From Jiella pacifica (GTDB lineage Bacteria > Pseudomonadota > Alphaproteobacteria > Rhizobiales > Rhizobiaceae), in NCBI RefSeq assembly GCF_010500815.1, contig NZ_JAAAMG010000005.1, forward strand, positions 186,001-250,000: DNA of 64,000 nucleotides, in the 5' to 3' direction. The notes beneath the pieces were generated by a model. It was not told the DNA's origin and did not search any database. It saw only the letters and a list, made by a program, of their open reading frames with translations. Below are positions 27,470-35,883 of the stretch, piece after piece. The number at the start of each line of letters is the position of its first letter. Positions within the stretch are counted from its first letter, which is position 1. The position numbers were made by a program, and so were the translations under genes.

Positions 27470-29272
27470 ATGAGCGGATCGCTTCTGCAACAGACACGTA
27501 TCGGCGAATTGACGACGCCGTTCGGCGAAGACGTTCTGGTTCTCCACCGGCTGACCGGGACGGAAGCGGTCAGCGAAAATTTCGATCTGCGGGTCGACGC
27601 CCTGTCGAAACAGCCCGATCTCGATTTTTCCGCGGCGATCGGCGAACATTCGACCGTTCGCCTCAACACGATCCGCGACGGCGTCCGCTTCTTCGACGGC
27701 ATCCTCACGGATGCCGAATGGCTCGGTGCGGAAGAAGGCGCCTATCGCTACCAGTTGACCCTGAGGCCTTGGTTCGAACTCCTCGGCCACCGCGTCGACC
27801 GGCTGATCTTCCACGAGATGACGGCGCCCGACATCGTCTCGAAGGTGTTTTCCGCCCATGGCGGCCTCGCCCGATTCGAAAAGCGGCTGACGAGATCCTA
27901 TCCGACGCTGGAATACACGGTGCAGTTCGAGGAGAGCGATCTCGACTTCTGCCGCCGGCTCATGGAAGCGCACGGCATCGCCTATTATTTCAGGCACGGC
28001 CGCGGGGAACACACGCTGGTCATGGCGGACGGCATTTCCGGCTACGATCCGGTGCCGGGCTCCGTCCGCAACTATTATCCGCTCGATCGCCAGTACCGGC
28101 GCCCCGAGGAGCATCTCTCGCGCATCGTCGCCGGACGGCGCTTCACCCACGGCCGCACCACGCTGAACGACTACGACTTCAAGAAACCCGGTGCCGACCT
28201 CAGGTCGGAGCGCCGGGGCGACAGCGATTTTGCCCATGGCGACCTCGAGGTCTACCGCTTCCCCGGCCGCTATACCGAGCGGGGGGCCGGCGAGGATCTG
28301 GCGCGCGCCAGGATCGAGGCGACGCGCGCGCTCGACCGGCAGATGACGATGGAAGGCGACTGCATGAGCCTCTCGCCCGGCCACCTCGTCACCCTCGCCA
28401 ACCATCCGACCGGCTCGCTCAACCGCGAATATCTGACGCTGGCGGCGAGCCACCACTACCGGGCCGAGGACTATATCAGCGGCGCCTCGGGAGGCGAGGA
28501 TTCCTACGAGGGCGCCTACACCGTCCTTCCCGCCGACATCCCCTTCCTGCCGCTCTGTGCGACGCCCCGACCCAGAGCGCCCGGGCCGCAGACGGCAAAG
28601 GTGGTCGGCAAAGGCGAGATCGACTGCGACGAGCACGGCCGCATCCTCGTCAGGTTCCACTGGGACCGCCAGGGGGACCGGTCGATGCGCTGCCGGGTGA
28701 CCCAGGTCTGGGCCGGCAAGGGCTTCGGCGCCATCTTCATTCCCCGGGTGGGCATGGAGGTGATCGTCGAATTTCTCGACGGCGATCCGGATCGGCCGGT
28801 GGTCACCGGCTGCGTCTACAACGGCGACAACGAGCCGCCCTACCCGCTCGACGACAAGAAGACCATCGCCGGGTGGAAATCCAACTCGACGGTCGGCGGC
28901 GGGGGCTACAACGAGTTCGCCATCGACGATACCAGCGGCGACGAGCTGGTCCGCCTGCACGCCCAGCACGATCTCGAGGCGAAGGTCTTGAACAACGAAC
29001 GCCGCCAGGTACTGAACGACCGCACGAGCGGCATCGGCCACGACGACACGCTCGATGTCGGCCGGGACCTCACCGTCACCGCCGGCCGGCGCATCACGCT
29101 TCGGGTCGGCGCGAGTTCCATCGTCATGGAGGGCCAGTCGATCATCATCCAGTCGCCGAACGTCGAGATCAGAGCATCGCAGGAATTCACCTCGAAAGCG
29201 GGCTTGAACTCGGAGCACCAGGCCGGGATGACGATGGACATCAAGGGCGCCCTGGTGAAGATCAACACATGA
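27470..29272 (+). CDS. vgrG: Type VI secretion tip protein VgrG
   Basis: The spike protein at the tip of the type VI secretion tube (600 residues). The N-terminal gp27-like domain (about 1-370) contains QFEESDLDFCRRLMEAHGI, diagnostic for VgrG. The gp5-like OB fold follows (GRILVRFHWD, then FIPRVGMEVIVEFLDGDPDR), then VYNGDNEPPYPL and the beta-helix needle. No effector domain extends the C-terminus. I chose the ATG at 27470 for its family-like start; the ribosome site is weak. It overlaps the next gene by four bases. Confidence 0.95.
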   Translation: MSGSLLQQTRIGELTTPFGEDVLVLHRLTGTEAVSENFDLRVDALSKQPDLDFSAAIGEHSTVRLNTIRDGVRFFDGILTDAEWLGAEEGAYRYQLTLRPWFELLGHRVDRLIFHEMTAPDIVSKVFSAHGGLARFEKRLTRSYPTLEYTVQFEESDLDFCRRLMEAHGIAYYFRHGRGEHTLVMADGISGYDPVPGSVRNYYPLDRQYRRPEEHLSRIVAGRRFTHGRTTLNDYDFKKPGADLRSERRGDSDFAHGDLEVYRFPGRYTERGAGEDLARARIEATRALDRQMTMEGDCMSLSPGHLVTLANHPTGSLNREYLTLAASHHYRAEDYISGASGGEDSYEGAYTVLPADIPFLPLCATPRPRAPGPQTAKVVGKGEIDCDEHGRILVRFHWDRQGDRSMRCRVTQVWAGKGFGAIFIPRVGMEVIVEFLDGDPDRPVVTGCVYNGDNEPPYPLDDKKTIAGWKSNSTVGGGGYNEFAIDDTSGDELVRLHAQHDLEAKVLNNERRQVLNDRTSGIGHDDTLDVGRDLTVTAGRRITLRVGASSIVMEGQSIIIQSPNVEIRASQEFTSKAGLNSEHQAGMTMDIKGALVKINT

Positions 29273-29925
29273 TCGAGCCCCGCCAAGCGAGCCTTACCTC
29301 CGACGGGGCCGGCGGAAATCTGCCGGGGACGCGGCGTCCCGACCTGGCGATCCTGGCCCGGGACGTGTTTTCGGCAAGTCCCGCCATAGCCGACGACATG
29401 CGGGCCCGGCCCGGCGGCGAGACCAGCCCGCAGTTTCTCGCCCGGCTGATGTCCTCCACCACCCCGGAGGAAGCCGTGACCTTCTGCGCCTATCTGTTGC
29501 CGCCGGCCGCGGCCGTCGCCTGGGGCCATCGCTGCCTTGCGGCGCGTCCGCCGACGGACGGCCGGTCCGACGCCCGCCTCGTGGCACTGATCGCGGCGTG
29601 GCTCGCCGAATCTTGGGGCGATCTCAACCGCGAGGTGCTGCGGCGGGAGATCCTCGCCATCGCCGAGGCATCGCGGCCGCGGAGCCCGGCCGTCTGGATC
29701 TCTCTCGGTCTCGGCTGGAGCTCGGGCAGCATTTCGACGCCGGGACTGCCGGAGGTGTCGGCGCCTGCCTTCGCCACTCCGCGGGCGATCAACGCCGGCA
29801 TTCTCGGTCTCCTCGCCCGGAGCGAGATTGCCGCACGCGCCGCGACGCTTGACGAATTCGTCACCTTCGCGCGGCGCATCGCGGCAGCGATCGTCGCCGG
29901 CGAAGACCTTCCGCCGCAGCGGTGA
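29269..29925 (+). CDS. DUF6931-like protein of the type VI locus
   Basis: A 218-residue, alanine-rich, mostly helical protein with no signal peptide or membrane helix. The middle (TPEEAVTFCAYLLPPAAAVAWGHRCLA) resembles DUF6931-type proteins that accompany type VI genes. The ATG overlaps the vgrG stop (ATGA), and tagH starts 16 bases downstream, so it is part of the same operon. Position suggests an adaptor or chaperone for loading VgrG, which is inference only. Family assignment is tentative. Confidence 0.6.
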   Translation: MIEPRQASLTSDGAGGNLPGTRRPDLAILARDVFSASPAIADDMRARPGGETSPQFLARLMSSTTPEEAVTFCAYLLPPAAAVAWGHRCLAARPPTDGRSDARLVALIAAWLAESWGDLNREVLRREILAIAEASRPRSPAVWISLGLGWSSGSISTPGLPEVSAPAFATPRAINAGILGLLARSEIAARAATLDEFVTFARRIAAAIVAGEDLPPQR

Positions 29926-29941
29926 GAGGAGCAGGTGGAGC

Positions 29942-31432
29942 ATGCGCATCGAACTCGTCGTCGAAAATCTCGACAGGCTGGACAATGGCGGACCGACTGG
30001 GTTTTCCGCCACCGACCGCTCCTTCGAAATCGGCCGCGAGCCGCCGCGCGACTTCGTGCTGCCCGATCCCGAACGCATGATCTCCAGCCGCCACTGCGAG
30101 GTGCGCTTCGAAGGCGGCGGCTTTCTCCTCATCGACCATTCCACCAACGGCACCTTCGTCAACGGCTCGGACAGCCGCCTCGCCCGCCCGAAGCGGCTCG
30201 AGACCGGCGACCGCATCCAGATCGGCCACTACGTCCTCGCGGTCAGGATCGAGGCTGGCAGCGGCGGCTGGGACGAGGGGCCGTCTCCTCTCTCCCTTCC
30301 CGCCGGCCCGGGGCGCGGCAAGCCGCTCCCTCCGCCCCTTGAAGGCAATGGCGCGGCAATGGGGAACCCTTGGGCGATCGACGGACCCGTCGCGCCGCCG
30401 GTCGACCTGCAACCGCCGCGCCGGCCGAACCCGCCGGCCTTCGAGCAGGAGGCCTTCAGCTTCGACGTGCAGGGAGCGGCCGGGGCACCGGCCGGACCGG
30501 CCGGCGGATCGTCTCCCGACTGGTCGAGCCCTCCCGATGGACCGGCCCCAAGGAGCGGGGTCGAGGCTTTTCCCGGGGAGCGGCATGAGGCCAACGAGGA
30601 ATTCGATCGATCCCCGCCTCGCGGCGAAAGCGACGACGATCCGTTCGAGATCAACGCACCGGCGCCCTCCCCCGAGCCGCCGTCCATGCCCGCCGCTGCC
30701 GCGTGGCCGCGACCGGCGGGCGACCGTCGCAGCCTCGCGGCGACGCCGCCCGATCCGCGACCCATCGCCTGGCAGGACATGCCGCCGAGACCGGCTGCCC
30801 CGCCGGACATGGCAGGCTCGGCGCAACGCCTCGCCTCGCCCGCGGGAACCGATGCCGACACGCTGCTTTCGGCGATCGCCTTGGCGGCGGGCCTCGATCC
30901 CGGCGCCTTCGCCAAGCGCCCGCCGAAAGACGCCGCCCGGGAGATCGGTGTGCTTCTCGGCGTCGTCGCAAAGGGCGTCGGCGATCTGTTGAAGATGCGA
31001 GCCAAGGCGAAGACCCTCACCCGCAGCGCCGATCGCACGACGATCGAGGCCGCCGGCAACAACCCGCTGAAATTCTCGCCGACGGCCGAGGCCGCTCTCA
31101 CCAGGATGTTCGGCAGCGCGGGGCACGACTACCTGTCGGCGCAGGAGAGCTTCGAGGAAGCCTTCCGCGATCTTTCCGAACACGAACTGATCACCTTCGC
31201 GGCCATGCAGAAGGCCCTGAAGCGGCTGATCGACGACCTTTCGCCCGAAGCGGTCATGGCGCGGGTACCGACTTCGGTCGTGCCGTTCTCCAAGAAGGCG
31301 CAGGCCTGGGACGTCTTCGTCAACCGCTGGGACGCCAAGACGGAACCCTTCGAGCACGGCATGCTCGACGTCTTCCTGCAGTATTTCCGGGAGAGCTACG
31401 ACGACGGCGCCCGGGCGCGTCGGCGCGGATAG
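29942..31432 (+). CDS. tagH: Type VI secretion FHA-domain protein TagH
   Basis: A 496-residue scaffold protein of the type VI system. An N-terminal FHA domain (about residues 1-100) has the phosphothreonine-binding residues in EIGREPP, MISSRHCEV and HSTNGTFVNGS. A long proline-rich linker (about 105-300) leads to the C-terminal TagH domain with FSPTAEAALTRMFGSAGHDY and FEEAFRDLSEHELITFAAMQ. FHA proteins act in threonine-phosphorylation control of type VI assembly. No PpkA/PppA kinase or phosphatase, nor any tss sheath or membrane genes, occur in this window. Confidence 0.85.
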   Translation: MRIELVVENLDRLDNGGPTGFSATDRSFEIGREPPRDFVLPDPERMISSRHCEVRFEGGGFLLIDHSTNGTFVNGSDSRLARPKRLETGDRIQIGHYVLAVRIEAGSGGWDEGPSPLSLPAGPGRGKPLPPPLEGNGAAMGNPWAIDGPVAPPVDLQPPRRPNPPAFEQEAFSFDVQGAAGAPAGPAGGSSPDWSSPPDGPAPRSGVEAFPGERHEANEEFDRSPPRGESDDDPFEINAPAPSPEPPSMPAAAAWPRPAGDRRSLAATPPDPRPIAWQDMPPRPAAPPDMAGSAQRLASPAGTDADTLLSAIALAAGLDPGAFAKRPPKDAAREIGVLLGVVAKGVGDLLKMRAKAKTLTRSADRTTIEAAGNNPLKFSPTAEAALTRMFGSAGHDYLSAQESFEEAFRDLSEHELITFAAMQKALKRLIDDLSPEAVMARVPTSVVPFSKKAQAWDVFVNRWDAKTEPFEHGMLDVFLQYFRESYDDGARARRRG

Positions 31433-31754
31433 CGCATGATTGGAAAAGCGGGAATCGATATTTCCGGGAGGGCTACCGGCGAAGCGAAAGCCGCTCGCAC
31501 CCCCTGCCCGACTTGTCGGCACCGCTGCACCGGCGGATCGTCACTTCGCCATCTTCGTGCCATGTGCCAAGCCTCGGGGCCAGGGTCCCCCGTCATGGCG
31601 CGACTCCCGCAGAACCGAAACGTCCCCCGCGAGCAGGTCCCCCTCGCTCCCGACGAAGAAAATCGCCGAACCGTATACCACCATAGCCTCACGGGACGCA
31701 TTGCATGGCGCGGCACAAGCCGGTATGAGACCGGCCCACGGCCATTCGAGCCAT
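31433..31754. other. Intergenic region before tRNA-Gln
   Basis: A 322-base stretch between tagH and the tRNA gene. No recognisable protein on either strand and no clear terminator; the tRNA promoter must lie here but is not obvious. Confidence 0.4.
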
Positions 31755-31829
31755 TGGGGCGTCGCCAAGTGGTAAGGCAGCGGCTTTTGGTGCCGCCATT
31801 CGCAGGTTCGAATCCTGCCGCCCCAGCCA
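31755..31829 (+). tRNA. tRNA-Gln (anticodon TTG)
   Basis: The cloverleaf is complete: acceptor TGGGGCG pairs with CGCCCCA, the D arm carries AAGTGGTAAGGC, the anticodon stem GCGGC/GCCGC encloses TTTTGGT (anticodon TTG), and the T arm is GCAGGTTCGAATCCTGC. The discriminator is G at 31826, and CCA is encoded at 31827-31829. A broken integrase gene starts about 100 bases downstream, so its 3' end is a plausible integration site. Confidence 0.96.
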
Positions 31830-31935
31830 GACCCATCTAAGCTATTGAAATACTGATCGATCCGTTCCAGCTGGGGAGCCATTCCGCCAAATGGGACACA
31901 CGACTGTGACACAACCGTGTGACACGGAGTGTGAA

Positions 31936-32174
31936 ATGGGGATCACGACAGGTCTCGAACGACGCGGCGCCGTCTACTATTGGCGCAAGCGCCTGCCAGA
32001 TGGGCTCGCCGGGCGAATCGGGCTGACGCATGTTAAGCTCAGTCTCCGAGCTCGTGAGGTTCAGGAGGCACGCTATCTGGCGCTTGTCTGGACGGTATGG
32101 CCGCCGAATTGCTGATGAGCGAACTTCCTGAGATCACACGAGAGCAACTACAGTCGCTCTTCCGCAACCGTTAG
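31936..32174 (+). pseudogene. Tyrosine-type integrase, N-terminal remnant with frameshift
   Basis: The first 53 or so codons (MGITTGLERRGAVYYWRKRL, then PDGLAGRIGLTHVKLSLRAR) match the N-terminal DUF6538-type segment of phage-like integrases, which usually sit next to a tRNA. Near 32085 the frame shifts: the homologous continuation LDGMAAELLMSELPEITREQ lies in another frame and stops at 32174. The catalytic domain (R...HxxR...Y) is missing. The gene is dead, but it marks an old integration event next to tRNA-Gln. Confidence 0.75.
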
Positions 32175-32578
32175 CCGATCCAAGATTTCCGGCCGACTTC
32201 GACGGGCGATCACATCCGTGAGAACGGAAGACAACGACAGCAACTGCAAGCAGTGGTTCGACACCCGATCACCGCCTTCCCGCACGGTCAAGCTATCCGC
32301 GGGGCGGTGGCCACGAGCAGGAAGGAGACTGTCACCTCCTTAGCAGTGATCGTCGGAAACCTGCCCTTCGGGTTCCGCCCATCGCAACCCTCAGTCGAAT
32401 TTTGGGAACATCGAAGGCCGGCGTGCGTCAAGACGTGCAAAGGGCAGTGAATTGCCGAGCAGCAGGTCTAAACTACTGCCGCTTACGGTGCGCGAGACTC
32501 TCCATGCGATCTGCACCAAACCTGCATCTTTCCTCGACTGGCTGGCAATAGACATCTCGCGCAACCAGGAGGCCGCGC
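32175..32578. other. Non-coding stretch after the integrase remnant
   Basis: About 400 bases, somewhat richer in A+T than the flanks. No recognisable protein, repeat or RNA gene; probably decayed island DNA. Confidence 0.4.
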
Positions 32579-32710
32579 ATGATCGTCCGAAATTTCTTCA
32601 TCGTTTGCATTGTCTGCGGTGCCTTCGCCGTCTTGTTCGCCAAACTCGTCAACTACCAGCAGCACCACGACAATATGCAGCGGTTCGACCAGCCGTTCCG
32701 GCTGAGGTAG
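32579..32710 (+). CDS. Small single-helix membrane protein (43 residues)
   Basis: A short gene with an excellent ribosome site, AGGAGG six bases before ATG. The protein starts MIVRNFFIVCIVCGAFAVLF, one hydrophobic helix (about residues 5-22), followed by a polar tail rich in Q, H and R (NYQQHHDNMQRFDQPF). No family is recognised. It lies in the acquired segment between the dead integrase and the histidine-kinase gene. The strong ribosome site and clean membrane topology support a real small membrane protein; its role is unknown. Confidence 0.55.
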   Translation: MIVRNFFIVCIVCGAFAVLFAKLVNYQQHHDNMQRFDQPFRLR

Positions 32711-32798
32711 CCTCTGGACATCGAGTGGAGGTCGGGAAGTCCTTCGTCCTACGGGACGGAGCAGACGGCTGGAAACTATGCGTCCTTGCGCCCTTGGG

Positions 32799-33860
32799 CT
32801 AGGTCACGGTCTTGAATGCCATCTCGAACAAAGCACCGCCGCTCTGCGAAGGACGGTAGCGGACGCACCCGCCGTGCGCTTCGACGATGGCGCGGACCAC
32901 CGAAAGGCCGAGCCCGTTGCCGCCCAGTTCGCGCGACCGGATCGCATCGCCTCGCACGAAGGGATCGAAGATGCGCGTCGCTTTGTCCGGCGGAAGGCCC
33001 GGCCCCTCGTCGGCGACGCCGAGCACCGTCTCCCCGCCGCTCTGCCTCAGCGAGATCCTGATCGCACCGCGCATGGCATAGCGCCGTGCATTGGTGATGA
33101 GAGCGAGAAGGGCCTGCCGCACGCGCGTCGCGTCGACTTCGACCGTGACGTCCGACAGGTCGAGCGCGAGCGCGAAGCCCTGGGCCCTCAGCTCGGGAGC
33201 CAGCAGCTCGGCCATCTCGCGGATCTCCTTGGCGAGGTGAACGCGCTCGAGGCGCAGGTCGAGATGGCCGCTGTCGGCGAGTGTGACCGTGCGCAGATCC
33301 TCGACGAGCCGCGCCAGGCTGTCCACTTGGAGGACCAGCCCCCGGAGCGAACGCTCGTCCGGGTCGAACACACCGTCGATCATGCCCTGGAGGCGGCCTT
33401 TCAGGATGGTCAGCGGCGTACGCAGTTCGTGCGCGATCGTGGCGTTCCAGAGCGCCATGTCGGCGGCCATGTCCTGAAGGCGCTGCGCCATGGTGTTGAA
33501 GTCGTCGATGAGCGTCGCGATCTCGCCGAGCGAGCGGTCGCCGGGCGAGGCCCGCGCCGACAGATCGCCTTCCGCGATACGCCGGGCGCTTCGAGCAAGC
33601 GCCTCCAAGGGCTCCAGGATGCGCCGCGCGAGACGCAGGGCGACCACGGCCGCGACCGGCAGAGCGACGAGGATGGAGGCTCCCAAAATTGCGAGGTCGG
33701 TCGCGGTGAGCCATTCGTCCCCACTGTCCAGCCGTGGATAGAAGGCGATGATCACCGTGTAGGCGAGATAGGTCCCGAAGAAGACGAGGGTCCCGGCCGT
33801 CACGGTGATGGCGGACATGGCCAGGAGGATCTGACGGCTCAGCCCGGCGCGAAGCTTCAT
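32799..33860 (-). CDS. Sensor histidine kinase, AdeS/BaeS-like
   Basis: A 353-residue inner-membrane kinase paired with the adjacent regulator. Two membrane helices (about 11-33 and 54-77) flank a short periplasmic loop. A HAMP domain follows (about 78-130), then the H-box with phospho-acceptor H144 in TIAHELRTPL and the ATPase domain with VRQALLALITNARRYA (N-box), GVADEGPGLPP and GGNGLGLSVVRAIVEAHGG. The ATG at 33860 is five bases beyond the regulator stop; a GTG at 33869 overlaps it. Position opposite an RND pump suggests control of efflux, as for AdeRS. Confidence 0.88.
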   Translation of the reverse strand: MKLRAGLSRQILLAMSAITVTAGTLVFFGTYLAYTVIIAFYPRLDSGDEWLTATDLAILGASILVALPVAAVVALRLARRILEPLEALARSARRIAEGDLSARASPGDRSLGEIATLIDDFNTMAQRLQDMAADMALWNATIAHELRTPLTILKGRLQGMIDGVFDPDERSLRGLVLQVDSLARLVEDLRTVTLADSGHLDLRLERVHLAKEIREMAELLAPELRAQGFALALDLSDVTVEVDATRVRQALLALITNARRYAMRGAIRISLRQSGGETVLGVADEGPGLPPDKATRIFDPFVRGDAIRSRELGGNGLGLSVVRAIVEAHGGCVRYRPSQSGGALFEMAFKTVT

Positions 33861-33865
33861 GACCT

Positions 33866-34537
33866 TCACGCCGTCAGGCGGTAGCCGACGCCGCGCACGC
33901 CGGGCAGGAGCCCCTGCGCGCCCGCCTGCTCCAGCTTCTTGCGCAGCTTGCTGAGATGGCTGTCCACCGTGCGGTCGAGCGCGTCCGAACCCGGCAGGCA
34001 GGCATCCACCAGCTCGCTCCGGGTGAACACCTTCGTCGGGCTGCGCGCCATGTGGGCGAGAATGCGGAACTCGGTCAGCGTCAGCGCGAGGGGCGCGTCG
34101 CCGAGGCTCGCCTGGTAGGCGTCGAGATCGATCGAGAGCTCCCCGACCCGCAAGACGCCCGCCGCGCTCGCCAATCCCGACCGACGGAGCACCGCCTTCG
34201 CCCGCGCCACGACCTCGATCGGGTTGAACGGTTTCACCACGTAGTCGTCCGCCCCGATCCGCAGTCCTTGCAGGCGGTCGATGTCCTTGTCGAGCGCGGT
34301 GATCATGATGGCCGGCGTCGAGCCCCGGCGGCGCAGTTCGGCCAGCACCTCCCATCCATCGAGGCGCGGCATGGTGACGTCGAGAAGCACGAGGTCGGGC
34401 TTCAGCGCGAGGTGTAGGTCGAGCGCGGTGCGGCCGTCCCGTGCCTTGACCGTACGGAAGCCCTCGCGCACCAGATAGGCGTCGAGAATGGCGCAGATCT
34501 CCTCGTCGTCCTCGGCGATTAGGACAAGGGCTGTCAT
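33866..34537 (-). CDS. OmpR-family response regulator, AdeR-like
   Basis: A 223-residue regulator with a receiver domain (phospho-acceptor D53 in LLDVTMP, VKPF lysine near residue 102) and a C-terminal winged helix (LTLTEFRILAHMA, DRTVDSHLSKLRKKLE, GVRGVGYRLTA). The segments TALDKDIDRLQGLRIGADDY and KVFTRSEL closely recall AdeR of Acinetobacter, which controls the AdeABC pump. It is divergent from an AdeAB-like pump across 169 bases, so direct control of that operon is likely. The ATG at 34537 has AGGAG about ten bases upstream. Confidence 0.88.
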   Translation of the reverse strand: MTALVLIAEDDEEICAILDAYLVREGFRTVKARDGRTALDLHLALKPDLVLLDVTMPRLDGWEVLAELRRRGSTPAIMITALDKDIDRLQGLRIGADDYVVKPFNPIEVVARAKAVLRRSGLASAAGVLRVGELSIDLDAYQASLGDAPLALTLTEFRILAHMARSPTKVFTRSELVDACLPGSDALDRTVDSHLSKLRKKLEQAGAQGLLPGVRGVGYRLTA

Positions 34538-34706
34538 GGCGGGCGTTCTCCTTGACCATTGGATGCCATCCGGCACGGCGGCCGTCGAGCGCCCCGGCGC
34601 GTTCTCCACGAAACCGCAACCTATTCTGCACGCGGCGCCAACGGAACGGGCCGATAGGAGCGTCGTCGTCTGGACGCGACGAGACCGTTGCCATGGAGAC
34701 ACCGCA

Positions 34707-35873
34707 ATGCCGACCCTGCGCCGCTTCTCGATCCCCGCCTGTCTCGGCGCCGCCGCGCTGCTGCTCGCTGCCTGCTCGAAGGGCGAAACAGGCACGGCGC
34801 AGGCGGCCCCGCCCGCTGATCCGCCGCCTGTCGCCGTGGTCACGGTCGAACCGCGCCGGGTGGTCGTCACCGACGAGCTGCCGGGCCGCGTCTCGGCGCT
34901 GCGCACCGCCGAGATCCGCCCTCAGGTTTCCGGCATCATCCAGAAAGTTCTGTTCACCGAAGGTTCCGAGGTGACGGCCGACCAGCCGCTGTTCCAGATC
35001 GACCCCGCCCCGCTCGCCGCCGACGTCGAGGCGGCGAGTGCCGTTCTCGCACGGGCGCAAGCCGACCTTCTCAACGCGAACCTCAAATACGAGCGTGTCC
35101 AGGCGCTGTCGGCCACGCGCACGGCGAGCGCCGCCGCGCTGGGCGACGCCACGGCCGCGCTCGCCCAGGCCAAGGCGAGCGTCGCCGAGGCGACGGCCAA
35201 CCTGACGCGCCGCAGGCTGGAGCTGGCGCATGCCACCGTCCGAAGCCCGGTCCCCGGGCGGATCGGTCAGGCTCTCACCACCGAGGGCGGCCTCGCCACG
35301 GCCGGCGGCGCAACGGCACTCGCCGTCGTCCAGCAGCTCGACCGAGTCTATCTCGACGTGCGCCAGCCCTCGATCCGTCGCGAGGCTCTGGAGGACATGG
35401 TGGCGAGCGGGCGCAGCGAGGAGGCCGGCACGCTGGCCGTAGACATCCTGACGATCGCGGGCAAACCTTACGAGTTTCCCGGCAAGGTCCTGTTCTCCGA
35501 CAGCACGGTCGATCCGGGCACCGGCAGCATTGGCCTGCGGGTCGAAGTGCCCAATCCCTATCGCCAGCTCCTGCCCGGCATGTATCTGCGCGCCAAGGTG
35601 CCGAGCGCCGTCTATCCCGCAGCGCTCACTGTGCCGCAGCAGGCGGTTCAACGGGACGCGTCGGGCCAGCCGCAACTCGCGGTTCTGGGACCCGACAACA
35701 CCGCTACCCTCCGAGCGGTCGAGCTCGGTCCCCTGGTCGAGCGGCACTACGTGATTCTGTCCGGTCTTTCTGCCGGGGAGACCGTCCTCGTCGAGGGGCA
35801 GGATCGCGCCGAGCCGGGCCGTCCGCTCGCTCCCGTCCCCTACCAGCCCGCCGCATCCTCGCCCGAAGGCTGA
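34707..35873 (+). CDS. RND efflux membrane fusion lipoprotein, AdeA/AcrA family
   Basis: The periplasmic adaptor of a tripartite pump (388 residues). A lipoprotein signal with lipobox LAAC (C23) anchors it. The adaptor core is visible in VSALRTAEIRPQVSGIIQKV, the hairpin (about residues 95-170) and ATVRSPVPGRIGQALTTEGG, followed by the beta-barrel and membrane-proximal domains (PGMYLRAKVPSA). The ATG at 34707 has GGAG eight bases upstream. The pump gene starts ten bases later. No TolC/OprM-type outer-membrane gene follows. Confidence 0.93.
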   Translation: MPTLRRFSIPACLGAAALLLAACSKGETGTAQAAPPADPPPVAVVTVEPRRVVVTDELPGRVSALRTAEIRPQVSGIIQKVLFTEGSEVTADQPLFQIDPAPLAADVEAASAVLARAQADLLNANLKYERVQALSATRTASAAALGDATAALAQAKASVAEATANLTRRRLELAHATVRSPVPGRIGQALTTEGGLATAGGATALAVVQQLDRVYLDVRQPSIRREALEDMVASGRSEEAGTLAVDILTIAGKPYEFPGKVLFSDSTVDPGTGSIGLRVEVPNPYRQLLPGMYLRAKVPSAVYPAALTVPQQAVQRDASGQPQLAVLGPDNTATLRAVELGPLVERHYVILSGLSAGETVLVEGQDRAEPGRPLAPVPYQPAASSPEG

Positions 35874-35883
35874 AAGCTCTCCC

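Noticed and set aside
27353-29218. A 621-codon frame antisense to vgrG
   Set aside because: Complete overlap with a clear VgrG and typical shadow composition.
30703-31686. Plus-strand frame overlapping tagH and running towards the tRNA gene
   Set aside because: It is an alternative frame of the tagH linker and C-terminal domain, without any domain of its own.
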